The position numbers were made by a program, and so were the translations under genes. 64,000 bases of DNA from a virus, in the IMG/VR virus record IMGVR_UViG_3300032236_000552, positions 35,865 to 99,864 of that record. One strand, written 5' to 3'. Shown in pieces: positions 26,253 through 34,068 of this stretch. Each line of letters starts with the position of its first letter. Position 1 is the stretch's first letter. The notes beneath the pieces are model-generated. The model had not been told where the DNA came from, searched no databases, and worked only from the letters and a program-made list of their open reading frames with translations.

Positions 26253-28268
26253 ATGGGATTGTTCTCGTTTGAACTAGCAGGGGAATTCGTTGAGTCATAC
26301 AAGGGTAAGAAGGCTCCCTTTGGGTATAGGGATGCCGCTGGAAACTCTGTGGGGGAAATCACATTCCTCCGTACCTATTCTCGCCTAAAGGCAGATGGTA
26401 CTAAGGAGACATGGGTGGACGTTTGCCAGAGAGTTATCAACGGCATGTACTCCCTCCAGAAAGACCACGCCAAACTCAACCGTCTTCCATGGTCGGACGC
26501 CAAGGCAGCAGCCTCGGCTAAAGAAGCCTTCGACCGTCTTTTTAACTTGAAGTGGACTCCACCAGGACGAGGCTTGTGGGTCATGGGAACCCCACTCGTA
26601 AATGAGCAACGCAACTCAGCCGCTCTACAGAATTGTGCCTTTGTATCAACAGGCTCGATGACCAAGACAGACCCAGCCAAACCGTTTGCCTTTCTCATGG
26701 AAGCCTCAATGCTCGGAGTGGGCGTTGGGTTCGATGATAAGGGTGCAGATAAGGACTTTACAATCTATGAGCCAGTACAAGGTGATACCTATGTTGTCCC
26801 AGACACAAGAGAAGGATGGGTTGACTCAACAGCGACCCTCCTCAATGCTTACCTACGACCAGATTCGAAGGTACCAGTATTTGACTACCAAGAGATTCGC
26901 CCAGCAGGAGCACCAATCAAAACCTTCGGTGGCACCGCAGCAGGACACGAACCTCTAAAGAAGTTACATGACTTCATTAACGACATGTTCAAGGGCCGTT
27001 CTGGTCAGAAGTTAACTCGTCGTGACATTGCAGACATTGGTAACGTCATTGGCGTTTGCGTTGTCTCAGGCAACGTCCGTCGTTCAGCCGAACTTCTTAT
27101 GGGACGCTTGGACGACCAAGACTTCTTAAACCTAAAGAACTATGAGAAGTACCCTGAGCGTATGTCTCATGGATGGATGTCCAATAACTCTGTTGAGGTA
27201 TCCGTAGGACAAGACCTATCTCCAATCATTGACGGTATCGCCCGCAACGGTGAGCCTGGAGTTATCTGGATGGACGTGTCTCGTCAGTATGGTCGACTTG
27301 CTGACCCAATCAACAATAAGGACTGGCGCATCGCTGGTTACAACCCTTGTGCTGAGCAGTCACTAGAGTCTTATGAGTGCTGTACATTGGTTGAGACTTA
27401 TCTCAATCGCCATGATTCTTTAGAAGACTTCAAAAGAACTTTGAAGTTTGCTTACCTCTATGCCAAGACTGTGACTTTGATTCCTACCCACTGGCAAGAG
27501 ACCAACGCCATCATGCAACGTAACCGCCGTATTGGAACCTCAATCTCAGGTGTGGCTAACTTTGCAGACAACAACGGCTGGTCTGTTTTGCGTACATGGA
27601 TGGACGAAGGCTATCGAGTCATCAAGGGTTACGACGTGAACTACTCAGAGTGGCTCGGTATTCGTGAGTCCATAAAGACGACTACCGTTAAGCCTAGTGG
27701 CACAGTTTCAATCCTTGCAGGTGAGTCCCCAGGCGTTCACTGGGCTTCAGGTGGCAAGCACTTCCTTCGTGCGATTCGATTCAGCAACAACGACCCTATG
27801 CTTCCGCTATTTAAGATGGCGCAATATAAGGTTGAACCTGCAAATGAGTCGCCAGAGACTACGAGTGTTGTCTTTTTCCCTGTAGAGACTAATGCTAAGA
27901 GAGCCGAAAAAGAAGTTTCAATCTACGAGAAGGTTGCTTTGGCAGCGGCAGCACAACGCTACTGGTCAGACAACTCTGTATCTGTGACTGTTACCTTTGA
28001 CGCTGACAAGGAAGCAGAGAACATTGAGTCTGTACTGCACATGTACGACGGTCAGTTAAAGACGATTAGTTTCCTTCCTATGGGCAACATGGTCTACCCA
28101 CAGATGCCATACACCCAAATCACTGCCGAAGAATACGAGGAAGCAACCATGAGTCTCTTCCCCATCGACTTCGCTGGTGTCTATGCAGGTATGGCGGCAG
28201 ACGCCGTAGGTGAGGCTTATTGCACCACAGATGCTTGTGAAGTAAAACTGATTAAAGACAACCAGTAA
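26253..28268 (+). CDS. nrdJ: Class II (B12-dependent) ribonucleotide reductase
   Basis: 671 residues, in the size range of monomeric class II reductases. LQNCAFVSTGSM holds the first active-site Cys, NPCAEQSLESYECCTLVETY the thiyl-radical Cys region, and GTSISGVANF the core turn. The end YCTTDACEVK supplies the C-terminal Cys pair. It makes deoxynucleotides using adenosylcobalamin and works without oxygen. TTAGGAAATGG gives the ribosome site. It is not next to the other nucleotide gene (dNMP kinase, 15 kb). Confidence 0.9.
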   Translation: MGLFSFELAGEFVESYKGKKAPFGYRDAAGNSVGEITFLRTYSRLKADGTKETWVDVCQRVINGMYSLQKDHAKLNRLPWSDAKAAASAKEAFDRLFNLKWTPPGRGLWVMGTPLVNEQRNSAALQNCAFVSTGSMTKTDPAKPFAFLMEASMLGVGVGFDDKGADKDFTIYEPVQGDTYVVPDTREGWVDSTATLLNAYLRPDSKVPVFDYQEIRPAGAPIKTFGGTAAGHEPLKKLHDFINDMFKGRSGQKLTRRDIADIGNVIGVCVVSGNVRRSAELLMGRLDDQDFLNLKNYEKYPERMSHGWMSNNSVEVSVGQDLSPIIDGIARNGEPGVIWMDVSRQYGRLADPINNKDWRIAGYNPCAEQSLESYECCTLVETYLNRHDSLEDFKRTLKFAYLYAKTVTLIPTHWQETNAIMQRNRRIGTSISGVANFADNNGWSVLRTWMDEGYRVIKGYDVNYSEWLGIRESIKTTTVKPSGTVSILAGESPGVHWASGGKHFLRAIRFSNNDPMLPLFKMAQYKVEPANESPETTSVVFFPVETNAKRAEKEVSIYEKVALAAAAQRYWSDNSVSVTVTFDADKEAENIESVLHMYDGQLKTISFLPMGNMVYPQMPYTQITAEEYEEATMSLFPIDFAGVYAGMAADAVGEAYCTTDACEVKLIKDNQ

Positions 28269-28282
28269 CTTCTAAAGAAGAC

Positions 28283-28317
28283 AGCCCCGTTAGGTCACAC
28301 TAGCGGGGCTTCTTTTA
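28283..28317 (+). terminator. Intrinsic terminator after reductase gene
   Basis: AGCCCCGTTAG and CTAGCGGGGCT pair around a short loop, extended by AAGAAG/CTTCTT and followed by TTCTTTTAT. Good intrinsic terminator shape. Confidence 0.8.
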
Positions 28318-28329
28318 TACCATTAGCAC

Positions 28330-28671
28330 ATGGCTACAGAGACAGCACCCACTAAAGACGAAATCAACCACGTCATCTTGACTGGTGCAAACACCCCACT
28401 TGGTAATGGATTGGTACGACACACAGGTCGTCACCCACAGAGTCCAGACCACCGCATTACTGTTGTAACTTCACGTCCTGCTGGTGGAGGTCGCCCAGTC
28501 ATCAAGAGTGCTAAGCGTGAGTACATGCCTTCTAGTGAGGTTATCTCCCAAGCACAACAACGCCAAGCAGCAGTGAAGGCTCGTACTGACCGTAGCACTG
28601 CTAACAAGAAGGCTCAATTAAAGAAGAAGCAAGAGCGTTCTGCATTGGCTAACAACAAGCAAAAGAAATAG
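28330..28671 (+). CDS. Unknown basic protein (113 aa)
   Basis: Strongly basic C-terminus (KKAQLKKKQERSALANNKQKK), Pro/Gly-rich middle with RHTGRHPQSPDHR. No recognised domain. It stands alone between two terminators, so it has its own promoter or reads in from upstream. Confidence 0.6.
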   Translation: MATETAPTKDEINHVILTGANTPLGNGLVRHTGRHPQSPDHRITVVTSRPAGGGRPVIKSAKREYMPSSEVISQAQQRQAAVKARTDRSTANKKAQLKKKQERSALANNKQKK

Positions 28672-28684
28672 TCTTATAAAGAAG

Positions 28685-28719
28685 AAAGCCCCCAGTCTTT
28701 TGACTAGGGGCTTTTTCTT
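28685..28719. terminator. Bidirectional terminator
   Basis: AAAGCCCC-CAGTC and GACT-AGGGGCTTT pair and are followed by TTTTTCTTTT. It lies between the + gene ending at 28671 and the - gene ending at 28726, so it can stop both. Confidence 0.8.
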
Positions 28720-28725
28720 TTGGTC

Positions 28726-28869
28726 TTACTTAATGCTTGCAATCTTTGCGTAGCCAGTCTTTTTTTTATTCATGCTACCTGGCTTCTTGTAACCTGAGCC
28801 TTTAGGCATATTTGCTATGCGGATTTCTAAGGCTGCTTTAATTTTGGCTTGATTCTTCTTTGCACCCAT
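28726..28869 (-). CDS. Small basic protein (47 aa)
   Basis: Minus-strand frame with a strong ribosome site (AAAGGGGGAAGC) directly before ATG. The product is Lys-rich with MPKGSGYKKPGSMNKKK in the middle, so it probably binds nucleic acid or another acidic partner. Too short for most ORF lists. Confidence 0.55.
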   Translation of the reverse strand: MGAKKNQAKIKAALEIRIANMPKGSGYKKPGSMNKKKTGYAKIASIK

Positions 28870-28904
28870 GCTTCCCCCTTTCGTATCTCCATAGACTAGC
28901 GGAT

Positions 28905-28932
28905 AAAGCCCCCGTCGTCAAACGAGGGCTTT
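28905..28932 (-). terminator. Terminator after transglycosylase gene
   Basis: AAAGCCC...GGGCTTT stem with inner CGT/ACG pairs, 9 bp after the minus-strand stop. It ends the integrase-transglycosylase transcript. Confidence 0.7.
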
Positions 28933-28937
28933 ACCTT

Positions 28938-29023
28938 TTGCTAGTGCTTTGCCTTTGTCTTTGCTTTTGCTACGGCTTTTGCTTTGGCTTTCACCTTTGC
29001 TTTGGCTTTTGCTACGGCTTTGG
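28938..29023 (-). repeat. Hexamer-based repeat in transglycosylase gene
   Basis: Runs of AAAGCC, AAAGCA and GTAGCA units on the minus strand encode a Lys-Ala/Val-rich tail. The core TAGCAAAAGCCAAAGC also occurs in the integrase gene at 29805-29875, in another reading frame. Confidence 0.8.
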
Positions 29024-29540
29024 TCTGATATGGGTACTTCTCCAACCACATCTTAACGACGCTATTGCGAGTACCTTTCCATGCTGACCAGTCTTTGCCA
29101 TGGTCACTCATTTGATAAGCGACATTGGCATTGACTACAGGGTTTAGCAGTTGAGCGTTATATTCTAAACCGTAAGTTGCTCTACGGCTCGGTCCCATTG
29201 AACCAAGCATGTTAATTTGGAATAGACCGAACGAGTTATCGCCAGTCCGTAGGTTTCCATTGTAGTGTAATGGCTGTCCGTTTGATTCTTTCTTAGCAAT
29301 CGCCCACGCATACTTCAGGGCTTGACCCTGAAATCCTACTGCCTGAAGGATAGAGACCAACTGAGTATCCGAGAGGGTACTCGCATTGGAATACTGAACC
29401 GTTACGGCTTGTAGTGCGTCTGCTCTGCTAGGGGCTACGGCTGGGCTTGCCAGTCCTATAGCCACTGCTATCGCCATACTGGACATTGAGATAGTTCCCA
29501 CTGCCAGTCTTACTTTTGTTACTCTCCTAGTTATTTTCAT
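28941..29540 (-). CDS. Secreted lytic-transglycosylase-like protein with Lys-Ala tail
   Basis: 199 residues. An N-terminal signal peptide (basic start, then a hydrophobic MAIAVAIGLASPAVA segment) directs export. The SLT/lysozyme-like core has AIAKKESNGQP with the catalytic Glu and SFGLFQINML, as in transglycosylases. The last 25 residues are (KA)n/(VA) repeats made by the hexamer repeat. Start taken at 29540 (MKITRR) with GGAG upstream. It may cut peptidoglycan at infection or alter the lysogen's surface; location next to integrase fits a lysogenic-conversion gene. Confidence 0.8.
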   Translation of the reverse strand: MKITRRVTKVRLAVGTISMSSMAIAVAIGLASPAVAPSRADALQAVTVQYSNASTLSDTQLVSILQAVGFQGQALKYAWAIAKKESNGQPLHYNGNLRTGDNSFGLFQINMLGSMGPSRRATYGLEYNAQLLNPVVNANVAYQMSDHGKDWSAWKGTRNSVVKMWLEKYPYQTKAVAKAKAKVKAKAKAVAKAKTKAKH

Positions 29541-29544
29541 AGCA

Positions 29545-30870
29545 TCACTCCAAATAGTCATTAACAACCTCGGCTGCCTTTGACTGCTGGTGACGGATAC
29601 GGTGCAGATAACGCTCCGTCGTTGTTATCGACTGGTGACCTAGACGCTCTTTTACCTCATGGACATCAACGCCTTTTGTTAGAAGGAGAGTGGCGTTGGC
29701 GTGCCGTAAGTCGTGCGTTGTTGGATACCAGCCAATACTTGACTGGGTTATGGCTTCGTTCCAAATGGCTCGCCATTTATCACGAGGTAGATAGTCTTCG
29801 CTTTTGCTAAGGCTTTGGCTTCTGCTATTGCTTCTGCTACGGCTTTGGCTTTTGCTAAGGCTTTCTACTTTGCCTTTCGCTTTGTCCTTTCTATAGTGAC
29901 TGCGGTAATCCTTTACCGCTTGCTTGCATTGGTCACACCTACAACCTCCTACGTTGTACGAGTAGGGTGTTGCGTGTTGGAATGTTCTGCTTCCAACGGT
30001 GTAACTTCCTTTGCTTTTGCTAGGACTTACTATTTTACTTGGCTTCTCTACAACTTGCTTCGAGAAGACCAAATCTTCTTTTGATAGGGCTTTTGCTGAG
30101 ACAAACGCCTGGATTTCGGCTATCAACGAAGAACTTAGTGTAACAGTCCTCTTATGACCGTTCTTTGTGCGTGGCTCTACCGCAAATCTTCGCAGGTCGG
30201 AACTATATTTTTTGCCTACATCTGAGACTGTTCTTCTTATATACACTTCTTTTGAGGTAAAGTTAAAGTCTTTAACACGCAACTCTGTTGCTTCTCCAAA
30301 CCGACAACCAGAACCCATCAGAAATCTGGCAAATAACTTTGCGCCGTCTGTGGGTAACTTCTTTACGATAGCCTGAAAGTCTTTAGCGTCTAGCGTGTAG
30401 GTTGGGTCGGGTCTTACTATCTGAACTTTGATACGGTGGGTTGGGTTGGTTGGGATTACCTCATCATCAACGGCTAACCTGAATAGGTATCCTAGAGCCG
30501 TTTTGAGGTGGGAGATTGTGCTAGGGCTTATGCCCTGCTTCTGTAAGTCCTCTAGCAACTTACGTATATCTTGCTTCTTGATTGCGGTCATCTTCTTGCC
30601 TTCTAAAGTGGGCTGGGCATACTTCTTTAGAAGGGTGGTGTAAGTCTTTTTAGTGATAGCCCGTAGGTCTCGTCTCTCCAGCAATTTGTCCATATAAGTA
30701 TCGAACGTCTCTTGGTATTCGGGCAGGGTCTCAAACTCTCCTGCTTCGGCTAGGAGTCCTGCATTTAGGGCTTTGGCTTTGGTGGGGTAAGTTCCCACGC
30801 TTTTTGTCTTGCCCTCTGAATTGCGGTAATAGCCTGTATAACGCTTGTTACGTTCGACTACATACGCCAT
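29545..30870 (-). CDS. int: Tyrosine integrase with inserted CRC domain
   Basis: 441 residues. The N-terminal 40 residues are arm-type DNA-binding (AYVVERNKRYTGYYRN), and the core-binding SAM-like domain runs about 50-150. Catalytic residues are R190 (GSGCRFGEATEL), H386 and R389 (HDLRH), H412 (GHQS) and Y421. Between about 270 and 360 sits an insertion: a HxTPYSYNVGGCRCDQC motif (C310, C312, C315) and a Ser-Lys/Arg/Gln repeat. GGGGG at 8 bp supports the MAYVV start at 30870 rather than 30900. It would integrate the phage in the host chromosome; no attP core could be identified. Confidence 0.9.
   Translation of the reverse strand: MAYVVERNKRYTGYYRNSEGKTKSVGTYPTKAKALNAGLLAEAGEFETLPEYQETFDTYMDKLLERRDLRAITKKTYTTLLKKYAQPTLEGKKMTAIKKQDIRKLLEDLQKQGISPSTISHLKTALGYLFRLAVDDEVIPTNPTHRIKVQIVRPDPTYTLDAKDFQAIVKKLPTDGAKLFARFLMGSGCRFGEATELRVKDFNFTSKEVYIRRTVSDVGKKYSSDLRRFAVEPRTKNGHKRTVTLSSSLIAEIQAFVSAKALSKEDLVFSKQVVEKPSKIVSPSKSKGSYTVGSRTFQHATPYSYNVGGCRCDQCKQAVKDYRSHYRKDKAKGKVESLSKSQSRSRSNSRSQSLSKSEDYLPRDKWRAIWNEAITQSSIGWYPTTHDLRHANATLLLTKGVDVHEVKERLGHQSITTTERYLHRIRHQQSKAAEVVNDYLE
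29805..29875 (-). repeat. Hexamer-based repeat in integrase gene
   Basis: Minus-strand units AGCAAA, AGCCAA, AGCCGT and AGCAGA encode Ser-Lys/Gln/Arg repeats. Shares a 16-base core with the transglycosylase repeat, read in a different frame; a shorter patch is at 30009-30024. Confidence 0.8.
30189..30201 (-). repeat. 13-bp repeat TTCGCAGGTCGGA, copy 1
   Basis: Inside the integrase gene, encoding SDLR. Same orientation as all other copies. Confidence 0.75.
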
Positions 30871-30894
30871 GACTTGCCCCCTTTGTGTGGCGTG

Positions 30895-30917
30895 GGTCAC
30901 GTGTGACCTACATCACA
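30895..30917. promoter_or_regulatory. GlxR/CRP-type operator and palindrome at integrase promoter
   Basis: TGTGACCTACATCACA (30902-30917) fits TGTGA-N6-TCACA and the GlxR form TGTGANNTANNTCACA exactly. It overlaps the palindrome GGTCACGTGTGACC (30895-30908). It lies between the proposed -10 and the integrase start, so binding would probably block transcription. Confidence 0.55.
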
Positions 30918-30918
30918 G

Positions 30919-30946
30919 AGCCTATCAAATTAGCGGTGGATTGCAA
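30919..30946 (-). promoter_or_regulatory. Candidate integrase promoter
   Basis: On the minus strand TTGCAA (-35-like) is followed by 16 bp and TAGGCT (TANNNT, -10-like). It is the only space between the upstream terminator (30955-30992) and the integrase gene. Confidence 0.4.
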
Positions 30947-30954
30947 AATAGAAC

Positions 30955-30992
30955 AAAAAAGGGGGCAGACTGCCGATTGGCAATCTACCCCC
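30955..30992 (-). terminator. Intrinsic terminator ending the minus-strand block
   Basis: On the minus strand GGGGGTAGATTGCC pairs with GGCAGTCTGCCCCC (one wobble) around a 4-base loop and is followed by TTTTTTG. It separates the integrase from the genes to the right. Confidence 0.8.
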
Positions 30993-31021
30993 CTGAGTGC
31001 TAACTACTCGTCTAAAGACGT

Positions 31022-31216
31022 TTAGCGAACTTCTTTTACCTGTGGCTTAGTTCTTTGCGCCTGACTTGTTAAGTGCCACTTGTTACATATCGGACACTTG
31101 TAGGAAGCGCAAGGAAGTTTCCTTCCGTCTAACCAATGAGACTTCCAAATAATCGAAAGGACTCGTTCGGCTTTTGCTCTAGTAGGAAATGCTTTCTTAT
31201 CAACACACTTAGCCAT
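31022..31216 (-). CDS. Zinc-finger protein (64 aa)
   Basis: An N-terminal basic helix (FPTRAKAERVLSIIW) precedes CASYKCPICNKWH, a compact CxxxxCxxC-H zinc site. Probably binds nucleic acid. Its start overlaps the end of the upstream minus gene. Confidence 0.6.
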   Translation of the reverse strand: MAKCVDKKAFPTRAKAERVLSIIWKSHWLDGRKLPCASYKCPICNKWHLTSQAQRTKPQVKEVR

Positions 31217-31349
31217 GCAAGCACCGTTCCTTGCAGTCAGCGCAGAACCACATCACATAAAGACCTTTAGTGGTCGTTACGGCGTGACCGTCCTCAAACG
31301 CCTTCTCTTGCCCGCAGGTGTCGCATAGTTCTAAAGTTACATATCCCAT
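31209..31349 (-). CDS. Zinc-ribbon protein (46 aa)
   Basis: CDTC (about 9-12) and CADC (about 37-40) make a zinc ribbon. Start overlaps the upstream gene by 13 bp and its own end overlaps the downstream gene by 8 bp. Confidence 0.6.
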   Translation of the reverse strand: MGYVTLELCDTCGQEKAFEDGHAVTTTKGLYVMWFCADCKERCLHG

Positions 31350-31516
31350 AGTGCCTCATCTTGTTGTGCTTCTAGTTCGGTATCTACTGCCTTATCTAAG
31401 GCTTCGGTGCAGATACAACACTCTGAGCAGGTTAAGCAAAACTCGCAGACTTCATTATTATCCCACGAGTCACACTCATCACAATACTTCTTATCGGTAT
31501 CGCCCTCAGACTCCAT
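31337..31516 (-). CDS. Cys-rich acidic protein ending in LWDM (59 aa)
   Basis: Seven Cys (CDEC, CEFCLTCSECCIC) make at least one zinc or metal cluster. The protein ends DEALWDM, one of the LW-acidic tails. Start overlaps the upstream stop (TAATG). Confidence 0.6.
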   Translation of the reverse strand: MESEGDTDKKYCDECDSWDNNEVCEFCLTCSECCICTEALDKAVDTELEAQQDEALWDM

Positions 31517-31776
31517 TACTCCTCCTCGCCATTTGCTCCGAGAGGCTTACGATATTCGATACCCCTATGCAGGATAATCGTCTTAAAGGTGGCACTTACA
31601 TAGTTACCGTTATCATCAACATCTCTTGGGTTGTTAATCTGTTCCGCAATAGTGTCCAAAAGAATATCCATATTTCTTTTGCTCAATACTCGGTCAGTAT
31701 TAAACTCAAACTCAATCTTGTAATTACGGCGTGCCTTAAACTTAGACTTCTCAATACGAATAACTGCTTTTTCCAT
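31516..31776 (-). CDS. Unknown protein (86 aa)
   Basis: Basic N-terminus (MEKAVIRIEKSKFKARRNYK), then beta-rich, acidic end (GANGEEE). No family recognised. One base separates it from the upstream gene stop. Confidence 0.6.
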   Translation of the reverse strand: MEKAVIRIEKSKFKARRNYKIEFEFNTDRVLSKRNMDILLDTIAEQINNPRDVDDNGNYVSATFKTIILHRGIEYRKPLGANGEEE

Positions 31777-31965
31777 TTAGTCCTCCTTAGTCTCTGAGAC
31801 TACCTTTAGTTGGTAATCACTCTTGTTCATATCCATATTCCCAATGACTTGATTAGTCTTATCGAACACGACCTCGTAGAAACTTCGCAGGTCGGATACG
31901 TCTTTAGTGTCGAAAGTAATCGGCACTTGTGTTGTTAGTTCTACCATATAAGTATTTATTGCCAT
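31777..31965 (-). CDS. Unknown small protein (62 aa)
   Basis: Beta-rich by alternation, acidic end. It contains the 13-bp repeat in frame as SDLR. No family recognised. Confidence 0.55.
   Translation of the reverse strand: MAINTYMVELTTQVPITFDTKDVSDLRSFYEVVFDKTNQVIGNMDMNKSDYQLKVVSETKED
31884..31896 (-). repeat. 13-bp repeat TTCGCAGGTCGGA, copy 2
   Basis: Inside a small gene, encoding SDLR. Confidence 0.75.
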
Positions 31966-31969
31966 TTGT

Positions 31970-32281
31970 TTATGCCTCCCATAGTTCTTGGTCTTTTTCT
32001 ATATCTACTACTACTTCTGACTCCTCTAAGTATTCATTTAGACACTCTAAGATTTGGTCTCCAACATCAGGACTGTCGTACACTCCGTTAGTTGTGGACT
32101 CCCATGCTTCATCAAAGAGGTTATTTAGTTTCTCATCAGTCAGGGAGTAGTTCTCCTGCATATCTCCTAACGTGTCCTCTACCCAACTCATAGCGAGTTT
32201 TCTATCCCACCAAAGAACCAAAATACTTTCTTTAGGGTCGTACTTAGAAAGTTCTTTTATGATTTGTTCTACTGTTGCCAT
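31970..32281 (-). CDS. Acidic protein, paralog pair member 1 (103 aa)
   Basis: Begins with VEQIIKELSKYDPKESI, matching the next gene's VKEVIEQLQKLDPNEPI, so the two are duplicates that diverged. Acidic helical body, ends QELWEA. The TGGGAGG that encodes the tail also serves as a ribosome site for the downstream gene. Confidence 0.65.
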   Translation of the reverse strand: MATVEQIIKELSKYDPKESILVLWWDRKLAMSWVEDTLGDMQENYSLTDEKLNNLFDEAWESTTNGVYDSPDVGDQILECLNEYLEESEVVVDIEKDQELWEA

Positions 32282-32284
32282 TTG

Positions 32285-32596
32285 TTATCCCTCCCATAGT
32301 TCTTGGTCACTTGCCGCTTTTTCTCTTTCTACAACATGACGAGTGCATACATCTTGGATAATGTCTGAAACACTTTCGTTAAACTTCTCCCAAACATACT
32401 CGTCGTTCCATACCAGCCTAAAGATAGTGTTAAAGATTTCATCTGAGAAGTCTTTATCAACATCAAAGCCGTTTACGTCTTGCTCTAAGATTTCTGTTGC
32501 TAAGTCTGCCTTCACGTACCACATATCAAAGATAGGTTCGTTAGGGTCTAACTTCTGTAACTGTTCTATAACTTCTTTTACTGTTGATACTGCCAT
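32285..32596 (-). CDS. Acidic protein, paralog pair member 2 (103 aa)
   Basis: Same length and N-terminal pattern as its neighbour (31970-32281). Ends SDQELWEG. Function unknown; the pattern x-E-x-LxxLDP is shared by many small phage proteins. Confidence 0.65.
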   Translation of the reverse strand: MAVSTVKEVIEQLQKLDPNEPIFDMWYVKADLATEILEQDVNGFDVDKDFSDEIFNTIFRLVWNDEYVWEKFNESVSDIIQDVCTRHVVEREKAASDQELWEG

Positions 32597-32599
32597 TTG

Positions 32600-32842
32600 T
32601 TATCCCTCCCATAATGCTAGGTCTTGTTCTTCTTCTTCTAACAACGCAATAATCGTGCGTTCACAATCAGAGCGAGTTCTGTAATCGTTGCTATCTGTCC
32701 TTTCGTATTTATCTTTAGTAGAGGTCTGCACTAGCCACCACCAATCGCTATCGGGATTTCGTGAGATAACGAACCGATTATCTAAAGTTGCATACGAGCC
32801 TGTGTGTAACTTCTTTAACTTTAACTTATACATCTTAGACAC
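32600..32842 (-). CDS. Unknown small protein ending in LWEG (80 aa)
   Basis: Basic N-terminus (MSKMYKLKLKKLHTG), then polar with Tyr/Trp/Asp; ends DLALWEG. Overlaps its upstream gene by 8 bp. Confidence 0.6.
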   Translation of the reverse strand: MSKMYKLKLKKLHTGSYATLDNRFVISRNPDSDWWWLVQTSTKDKYERTDSNDYRTRSDCERTIIALLEEEEQDLALWEG

Positions 32843-33440
32843 TTGTTTCCTCCGTATCCCATAGCCCTGCTTCTTGTTCGTCTTGTTCTAACTGGCACTC
32901 ACTACATATAGAAGGAGTATTTTCTTTATAGCAAGGCAACCACTCACTACAACTCATGCAACTGTGGTGTTCTGACTCCTCGCCCCAATACTTGTCGTAG
33001 ATTTCACACGTCCACTCGTCACCTTCCTCCTCTAAGAAGTCCTGACCATTTGCATACGTGTAAGTTCCGTAGAACGCACCACCTTCGTCATAGTATTTGT
33101 AAGTCATTTTGACTTTTGGATTGTCTTTAGACAACTGCAAAAGAACATAGTGAACTGGTGACCATGCAGTCCAAAAGTTAATATGCACCGAACCCTGTTC
33201 CCAATCATCAGTTATATATGGGTCGCACATATCCCACTTAGTACCCCAGTTGTTTATTGACCAGTTGTACCAATTTCTTTCCTCATCAACTGGCATAGGA
33301 ATAATCTTGTGAAAAGAAAATGGACTAGCAGGGTGAGCCTCTGTTGCTTCACTCTCTGTAATCTGAACCTGCTTCATCAGTTTATTTAACTGCTTAGGCT
33401 TTCCAGTTATATAGAGAGTGCTTACACAATGATTTGGCAT
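32835..33440 (-). CDS. Api92/YubB-like (DUF1281) protein with C-terminal zinc site
   Basis: 201 residues. MPNHCVSTLYITG at the start and WYNWSINNWGTKWD in the middle are the hallmark of the Api92/YubB family (ferredoxin-like fold), whose role is unknown. The C-terminus adds CMSCSEWLPCYKENTPSICSEC, a likely zinc ribbon, and ends AGLWDTEETSV. Confidence 0.75.
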   Translation of the reverse strand: MPNHCVSTLYITGKPKQLNKLMKQVQITESEATEAHPASPFSFHKIIPMPVDEERNWYNWSINNWGTKWDMCDPYITDDWEQGSVHINFWTAWSPVHYVLLQLSKDNPKVKMTYKYYDEGGAFYGTYTYANGQDFLEEEGDEWTCEIYDKYWGEESEHHSCMSCSEWLPCYKENTPSICSECQLEQDEQEAGLWDTEETSV

Positions 33441-33443
33441 TTG

Positions 33444-34052
33444 TTATTCCTCCTTTAGTTTTCTGTTAGTTAATTGACGGTACGCACCCGATTTGCCGTC
33501 AGTCTGACGGTATCCATATCGGACTAGGCGTGAGTTAATTGCGGCTGGTGTAATGCCTAAAGAACTTGCAACACGATAAGTAGTGACTCCACTATCTACG
33601 AGTTGCTTAACGAGTGCCATAAACTCCTCGGCTTCCTCACGATACTTAGGACTACTGCTACGGACTTGTCGTGCCTTGTCGTGTAGTTCTTGTAGTCGTG
33701 TAAGGACATCAGGGTCAATGGCAACTCTCTTTATCTGTTGCTTATAGACTTCTACATGAGGAATTGGTGGGATAGGTAAGTGCTTTATCACCAACTGCAC
33801 CCCAGTCTCGTTGTTGCTATCAAACTTGGCATAAAGACGAATAGCCTCTCGTGTTAGTCCTAGTTCATTAGCGATAGATTGCAAAGTCCAACCAGCCTCA
33901 GACAACTTAGTTGCATAGGCTCTACGTTCTTTTAATGGCAGACTTCTTAAGATTTCCCCAACTTCTTTAGGGAGAACATGGTGCTTGTGTACGGTCTTGT
34001 TACCAACAAACACACTTTCTTTTTCTTTTGTATGTCTAAATGGATAAGTCAT
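33444..34052 (-). CDS. DNA-binding protein with two helix-turn-helix motifs
   Basis: 202 residues. Two HTHs are visible: WTLQSIANELGLTREAIRLY (about 56-75) and VTTYRVASSLGITPAAINSRL (about 153-174). The N-terminus is basic. It is the best regulator candidate for the 13-bp repeats in this block, and its own leader carries a copy (34073-34085) about 20 bp upstream. A recombination-directionality or plasmid-type regulator is another possibility. Confidence 0.7.
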   Translation of the reverse strand: MTYPFRHTKEKESVFVGNKTVHKHHVLPKEVGEILRSLPLKERRAYATKLSEAGWTLQSIANELGLTREAIRLYAKFDSNNETGVQLVIKHLPIPPIPHVEVYKQQIKRVAIDPDVLTRLQELHDKARQVRSSSPKYREEAEEFMALVKQLVDSGVTTYRVASSLGITPAAINSRLVRYGYRQTDGKSGAYRQLTNRKLKEE

Positions 34053-34068
34053 GGGTTTATGCTCCTTG

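Noticed and set aside
28860-29087. 75-aa plus-strand ORF rich in Cys/Phe/Leu
   Set aside because: Antisense shadow of the Lys-Ala repeat tail of the transglycosylase gene.
29400-31000. attP core next to the integrase
   Set aside because: No tRNA-like or long direct repeat was recognisable here; the host attB would be needed to identify it.
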